Shown here: one piece after another, positions 5,901 through 9,114 of the stretch | Position numbering within the stretch: position 1 is the first letter of the stretch | Layout: every line of letters begins with the position of its first letter | Assembly (NCBI GenBank): GCA_963754285.1 | Contig: CAVWFN010000011.1 | Coordinates: 1-9,114, forward strand | Direction of reading: 5' to 3' | From: RYN-133 sp963754285 | GTDB taxonomy: Bacteria > Actinomycetota > Actinomycetes > Mycobacteriales > Jatrophihabitantaceae | Length of the DNA: 9,114 bases | Program-made: the position numbers and the translations under genes | Notes under the pieces: model-generated | The model's input: the letters and a program-made list of their open reading frames with translations, nothing else | What the model was told of the DNA's origin: nothing | Database searches by the model: none

Positions 5901-5918
5901 CGTTCGGGTTCCCAAACG
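5901..5918. repeat. Imperfect palindrome in the permease/pcrA divergent region
   Basis: CGTTCGGG, TT, CCCAAACG: eight-base arms with one mismatch around a two-base centre. It lies about 47 bases upstream of the permease start, on the side expected for its promoter, and could be an operator. No promoter for the permease is clear enough to call. Confidence 0.45.
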
Positions 5919-5967
5919 TCTGCTTCATCCGCGATGTGCAGTTCCAGCAGCTGACAGAGACCGGACG

Positions 5968-5973
5968 TAGGCT
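5968..5973 (+). promoter_or_regulatory. Candidate -10 element of pcrA (near-leaderless)
   Basis: TAGGCT ends nine bases before the ATG at 5983, so the transcript would begin about two bases ahead of the start codon. No convincing -35 hexamer lies at the normal distance. The lack of a Shine-Dalgarno before the ATG supports leaderless initiation. Confidence 0.5.
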
Positions 5974-5982
5974 GGCCTCCTC

Positions 5983-8334
5983 ATGACGGATCAGCTCTTC
6001 GAACTGCCGCCGGACCCTGCGCTGTCACGCCCGCGGCCGCGGCTCACAGTCGATCCGGCGAAGCTGCTGGACGGGTTGAATCCGCAACAGCGTGCCGCGG
6101 TCGTGCACCACGGCGGACCGTTGCTGATCGTCGCCGGTGCCGGGTCGGGCAAGACGCGCGTGCTGACCAATCGCATCGCCTACCTGCTCGCCGAGCGTGA
6201 CGTGCAGCCCAGCGAGATTCTCGCGATCACCTTTACCAACAAGGCCGCCGGCGAGATGAAGAATCGCGTTGCGGCGCTCATCGGCCCCCGCGCGCGCTCG
6301 ATGTGGGTGTCCACCTTTCACTCGATGTGCGTGCGCATCCTGCGCCGCGACGGCAAGGCACTCGGGCTCAAATCGTCGTTCTCGATCTACGACGCCGACG
6401 ATTCGCGGCGGTTGCTGACGATGGTCGGGCGCGAGCTCGACCTCGACCCGAAGCGCTACCCGGCTCGAGCGCTCGGCGGGCAGATCAGCAACCTGAAGAA
6501 CGAACTCGTCACCGCGGAGATGTGGGCCGACAAGGCAATGACTCCGCCGGAGAAGGTGCTCGCCGATGTGTACGCGCGCTATCAGCGGCGACTCGGCGAA
6601 GCGCACGCGCTCGACTTCGACGACCTGATCATGTCGACGGTCGGCCTGCTGCAGAACCACGCCGAGGTCGCCGAGACCTACCGGCGGTGGTTCCGGCACG
6701 TCCTCGTCGACGAGTACCAGGACACCAACCACGCCCAGTACGTCCTCGTCCGCGAACTGACCCGATCCACCACCGACCGGCCGCCGGCCGAACTGGCCGT
6801 CGTCGGCGACGCCGACCAGTCGATCTACGCGTTCCGCGGCGCGACGATCCGCAACATCCTCGAGTTCGAACGCGACTATCCCGACGCGACGACGATCATG
6901 CTCGAGCAGAACTACCGCTCCACGCAGACGATTCTCAACGCAGCGAACTCGGTGATCGCGCGCAACCCCGACCGCAAGCCGAAACACCTGTGGTCCGAGG
7001 CCGGGCACGGCGCGAAGATCCAGGGCTACGTCGCCGAGAACGAACACGACGAAGCGGCCTGGGTGGCGCAGCAGATCGAGCTGCTCGGTGACGACGGCGT
7101 GACGCCGTCCGATGTCGCGGTGTTCTACCGCACCAACGCGCAGTCACGTGTGTTCGAAGAAGTGTTCATCCGCCTGGGTCTGCCGTACAAGGTCGTCGGC
7201 GGCGTGCGGTTCTACGAACGGCGCGAGATCCGCGACGCGCTCGCTTACCTGCGTGTCATCGCCAACGTCGATGATCTGGTGTCGCTACGGCGCATCCTCA
7301 ACACACCGCGGCGTGGCATCGGCGACAAGGCCGAGAAGGCGATCGAGTACTTCGCCGACCGCGAGGGCATCAGCTTCGGTGCCGCGCTCGAGGTTGCCGA
7401 CTCGTCGTTCGGTCTGGCGGCGCGCTCGCTCAACGCGATCCGCGACTTCACCACGCTGCTGCTCGAACTGCGCGGACTGCTCGCGTCGCCCGACGGCACT
7501 CCGTCCACCATTCTCGAGGCAGTGCTCGACAAGACCGGCTACCTCGCCGAGCTCGAACGCTCGAAGGATCCGCAAGACGAAGGACGCGTCGACAACCTGC
7601 GCGAACTCGTGTCGGTCGCGCGCGAGTTCGAGGAACAGCGCGCGGGCACCGACGAGGCGACCTCGCTCGACGCATTCCTCGAACAGGTGTCGCTGGTCGC
7701 TGACGCCGACTCGGTGCCCGATGCGACCGGTGGAGTCGTCACGCTGATGACGCTGCACACCGCGAAGGGGCTCGAGTTCCCGGTCGTGTTCCTGTCCGGC
7801 CTCGAGGACGGCGTGTTCCCGCACATGCGCTCGCTAGGCGACCCGGCCGAGATGGCCGAGGAACGCCGGCTCGCCTACGTCGGCATCACCCGGGCGCGGG
7901 AGCGGTTGTACCTGTCGCGGGCGCTGTCGCGCTCGGCGTGGGGGGCGCCCTCGTGGAACCCGCCGTCACGGTTCCTCGACGAGATCCCGCCCGAACTGGC
8001 CGAGTGGACGGGCGAGGTCGGTCGTGCTCCGTTCGTCCCGTCCTACGGCGACGATGCGCCGTCTCGCTACGGCGACCACGGCTACCGGTCGAGCCCGCGA
8101 ACTCCGTCCGCGCAAGCGCAGCTGGCGGCGGCACGGGGCAGCCTGCGCGGCGGTGCCGGCAACCGCGCCGTTCCCGCGCTCGCGGTCGGCGACCGGGTCA
8201 ACCACGACACGTGGGGGCTGGGCAAGGTCGTCGACACCCGCGGTGCGGGCGACGGCGCGCAGGCCCAGGTCGACTTCGGCTCGTCCGGCGTCAAGTGGTT
8301 GATGCTGCGTTACGCGCCGTTGCAGAAGCTCTGA
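5983..8334 (+). CDS. pcrA: ATP-dependent 3'-5' DNA helicase PcrA/UvrD (superfamily 1A)
   Basis: A full-length 783-residue helicase of DNA repair and replication. Motifs appear in order: Q-motif LNPQQRAAV (32-40), Walker A AGAGSGKT (51-58), motif Ia ITFTNKAAGEMKNRV (82-96), TFHS (111-114), Walker B DEYQDTN (243-249), motif III VVGDADQSIYAFRGA (273-287) and motif IV LEQNYRST (307-314). Motif V follows as TLMTLHTAKGLEFPVVFL (587-604) and motif VI as RRLAYVGITRARERLYL (628-644). A disordered stretch rich in Ser, Arg and Tyr (about 675-725) leads to a C-terminal tudor-like domain (731-783, VGDRVNHDTWGLGKVV) that in PcrA/UvrD contacts RNA polymerase. It corresponds best to the actinobacterial UvrD1/PcrA group. 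The start at ATG 5983 fits the Q-motif distance and the -10 element just upstream. The gene is divergent from the permease. Confidence 0.97.
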   Translation: MTDQLFELPPDPALSRPRPRLTVDPAKLLDGLNPQQRAAVVHHGGPLLIVAGAGSGKTRVLTNRIAYLLAERDVQPSEILAITFTNKAAGEMKNRVAALIGPRARSMWVSTFHSMCVRILRRDGKALGLKSSFSIYDADDSRRLLTMVGRELDLDPKRYPARALGGQISNLKNELVTAEMWADKAMTPPEKVLADVYARYQRRLGEAHALDFDDLIMSTVGLLQNHAEVAETYRRWFRHVLVDEYQDTNHAQYVLVRELTRSTTDRPPAELAVVGDADQSIYAFRGATIRNILEFERDYPDATTIMLEQNYRSTQTILNAANSVIARNPDRKPKHLWSEAGHGAKIQGYVAENEHDEAAWVAQQIELLGDDGVTPSDVAVFYRTNAQSRVFEEVFIRLGLPYKVVGGVRFYERREIRDALAYLRVIANVDDLVSLRRILNTPRRGIGDKAEKAIEYFADREGISFGAALEVADSSFGLAARSLNAIRDFTTLLLELRGLLASPDGTPSTILEAVLDKTGYLAELERSKDPQDEGRVDNLRELVSVAREFEEQRAGTDEATSLDAFLEQVSLVADADSVPDATGGVVTLMTLHTAKGLEFPVVFLSGLEDGVFPHMRSLGDPAEMAEERRLAYVGITRARERLYLSRALSRSAWGAPSWNPPSRFLDEIPPELAEWTGEVGRAPFVPSYGDDAPSRYGDHGYRSSPRTPSAQAQLAAARGSLRGGAGNRAVPALAVGDRVNHDTWGLGKVVDTRGAGDGAQAQVDFGSSGVKWLMLRYAPLQKL

Positions 8335-8341
8335 CACCTGG

Positions 8342-8350
8342 TTGTCCACA
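8342..8350 (+). other. Consensus actinobacterial DnaA box
   Basis: TTGTCCACA matches the DnaA-box form favoured in high-GC actinobacteria at all nine positions. It lies eight bases after the pcrA stop and just upstream of the promoter of the next gene. A partial second copy, TTGTCC, starts at 8365. A lone box can bind DnaA weakly; this is not a replication origin. Confidence 0.55.
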
Positions 8351-8355
8351 GGGCG

Positions 8356-8385
8356 CTGACGGGGTTGTCCGGATCGGCTTAGGTT
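8356..8385 (+). promoter_or_regulatory. Candidate promoter of the type VII secretion-like gene
   Basis: CTGACG (8356-8361) and TAGGTT (8380-8385) are 18 bases apart, a fair match to vegetative -35/-10 elements. The ATG at 8393 begins eight bases after the -10, consistent with a leaderless transcript. No Shine-Dalgarno is present. Confidence 0.5.
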
Positions 8386-8392
8386 CGTCGGC

Positions 8393-9114
8393 ATGACGGT
8401 GTTGGACGTGCGCCCGGTCGGCTACGCGCTGGCCGCGCGGACCGTCGGCGGCGAGATCGCGGGCGACACCGTCATGATCGCGGAGAACCTCGGCTACGAC
8501 CTGGCCGGCTGCTACGGCATGGCCGGCAGGGATGATGTCGGCGCGAGATGGGGCACGTCCTACGACGCGGCCGCCGCGGCTGCACAGTCGGCGACGCAAG
8601 ACGCGGCGAACGCGATGTTCTGCGTCGCGGCGCTGCTGGAGCAGACCGGCATCAACTACGCCGGTGCCGAGGCGGCGTGCATCCCGTGGGAGACCGCCGC
8701 ACAGTCGCAAGCGCGGTGGGCTTCGTCGGCCGCGCCGTTGCCGGCACCGCTGCCGTCGGCGGTGGGGGCCGGGTTGCCCGAACCGTCCGGGTGGTCACTG
8801 CTGCAGCACGCGATCGGCCGGGTCTGGCCGGACGGACATCAAGATCTGTTACGCCACGCAGCGAACGCCTGGCGGTCGGCGGCGCGCACCCTCGAGGCGA
8901 TCGCCCCTGACCTCGACCGTGCGATCGACGAGGTCGCGGCGCAGCGCGCGCCCGAGGTCGACGACGCGGTCGCAGTCATGCGGTCGGCGCAGAGTCATTT
9001 CCTCGCGCTCGGTCAGCGGTACCGCGTCTCGCCGCTGCCTGCGATGACTTCGCACACCGTCTCGACCAGGCGCACAGCGCGATCCTGCACGAGTGCGTCG
9101 AGTTCATCGACATC
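8393..9114 (+). CDS. Type VII secretion/WXG100-like N-terminal region of a polymorphic-toxin-type protein, frameshifted and cut by window end
   Basis: From ATG 8393 the frame reads about 211 good residues (to 9025). An Ala-rich helical segment holds the start (about 1-100, including GYDLAGCYGMAG and ARWGTSYDAAAAAAQSA). A Pro/Ala linker follows, then a second helical domain: GRVWPDGHQDLLRHAANAWRSAARTLEAI, a helix with VDDAVAVM, and FLALGQRYR. I recognise this as the N-terminal trafficking-like half of actinobacterial ESX/WXG100-type effectors and toxins. The expected continuation LAAACDDFAHRLDQAH is present, but in the other frame from 9028 (29 codons to the window end, with G/C third positions). 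The ATG frame there degrades into a Ser/Thr/Arg run with poor codon use. A single-base loss near 9026, a pseudogene or a sequencing error would explain it. The C-terminal effector domain and any immunity gene lie outside the window. Confidence 0.65.
   Translation, partial: MTVLDVRPVGYALAARTVGGEIAGDTVMIAENLGYDLAGCYGMAGRDDVGARWGTSYDAAAAAAQSATQDAANAMFCVAALLEQTGINYAGAEAACIPWETAAQSQARWASSAAPLPAPLPSAVGAGLPEPSGWSLLQHAIGRVWPDGHQDLLRHAANAWRSAARTLEAIAPDLDRAIDEVAAQRAPEVDDAVAVMRSAQSHFLALGQRYRVSPLPAMTSHTVSTRRTARSCTSASSSST

Noticed and set aside
5951..5973. CTGACA/TAGGCT as a full vegetative promoter for pcrA
   Set aside because: The spacing is only 11 bases, too short for a -35/-10 pair, so only the -10 element is kept.
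8342..8370. Replication origin
   Set aside because: Only one full DnaA box and a partial one are present, with no AT-rich unwinding region and no dnaA/dnaN neighbours.
9020..9030. Programmed -1 ribosomal frameshift in the type VII-like gene
   Set aside because: No slippery heptamer of the X XXY YYZ kind is present and no downstream stem was evident; a base deletion or sequence error is simpler.
8532..9047. Plus-strand Arg-rich open frame overlapping the type VII-like gene
   Set aside because: Its composition is the usual off-frame Arg/Pro/Ser of GC-rich DNA. The ATG 8393 frame has domain-like helices and good third-position G/C.

Overview
The window is GC-rich DNA (roughly two thirds G+C by eye), with strong G/C preference at third codon positions, GTG starts and several genes that seem to begin right at their transcription start. 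Together with the families present (an actinobacterial SigE-family sigma factor with its membrane partner, an AroQ-delta chorismate mutase close to a PcrA/UvrD1 helicase, and a type VII secretion-like N-terminus) this points to an actinobacterium. I cannot name the genus with confidence.

Layout: (1) 1-1189, the 3' part of a NarL/LiaS-type histidine kinase, overlapping by four bases a LuxR/NarL-type response regulator. (2) 1190-2435, a self-contained stress-signalling cassette: an ECF-type promoter, a SigE-family sigma factor, a one-pass membrane partner (putative anti-sigma) and a perfect 15-bp stem hairpin. A nearly identical 28/29-bp direct repeat flanks this cassette. (3) 2436-3260, a fusion of a GyrI-like ligand-binding domain and a glyoxalase/bleomycin-resistance (VOC) domain. 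(4) On the minus strand, a small conserved-type protein of unknown function (3262-3621), a monofunctional chorismate mutase (3668-3943) with a long structured leader, and an APC-family amino-acid permease (4175-5854). (5) A divergent intergenic region and then pcrA on the plus strand (5983-8334). (6) A gap carrying a consensus actinobacterial DnaA box and a promoter, followed by the 5' part of a type VII secretion/polymorphic-toxin-like gene. That gene is frameshifted near 9026 and cut by the window end.

The most interesting signal is upstream of chorismate mutase. A 19-codon open frame rich in Phe/Tyr (FFYGY) is followed by three segments that can form classical, mutually exclusive attenuator structures: a 1:2 hairpin inside the leader codons, a 2:3 antiterminator, and a 3:4 terminator-like hairpin. 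This suggests ribosome-mediated attenuation of chorismate mutase by aromatic amino-acid supply. The second is the direct repeat around the sigma/anti-sigma cassette. It suggests the cassette was inserted between a response-regulator gene and a VOC gene that were once translationally coupled.
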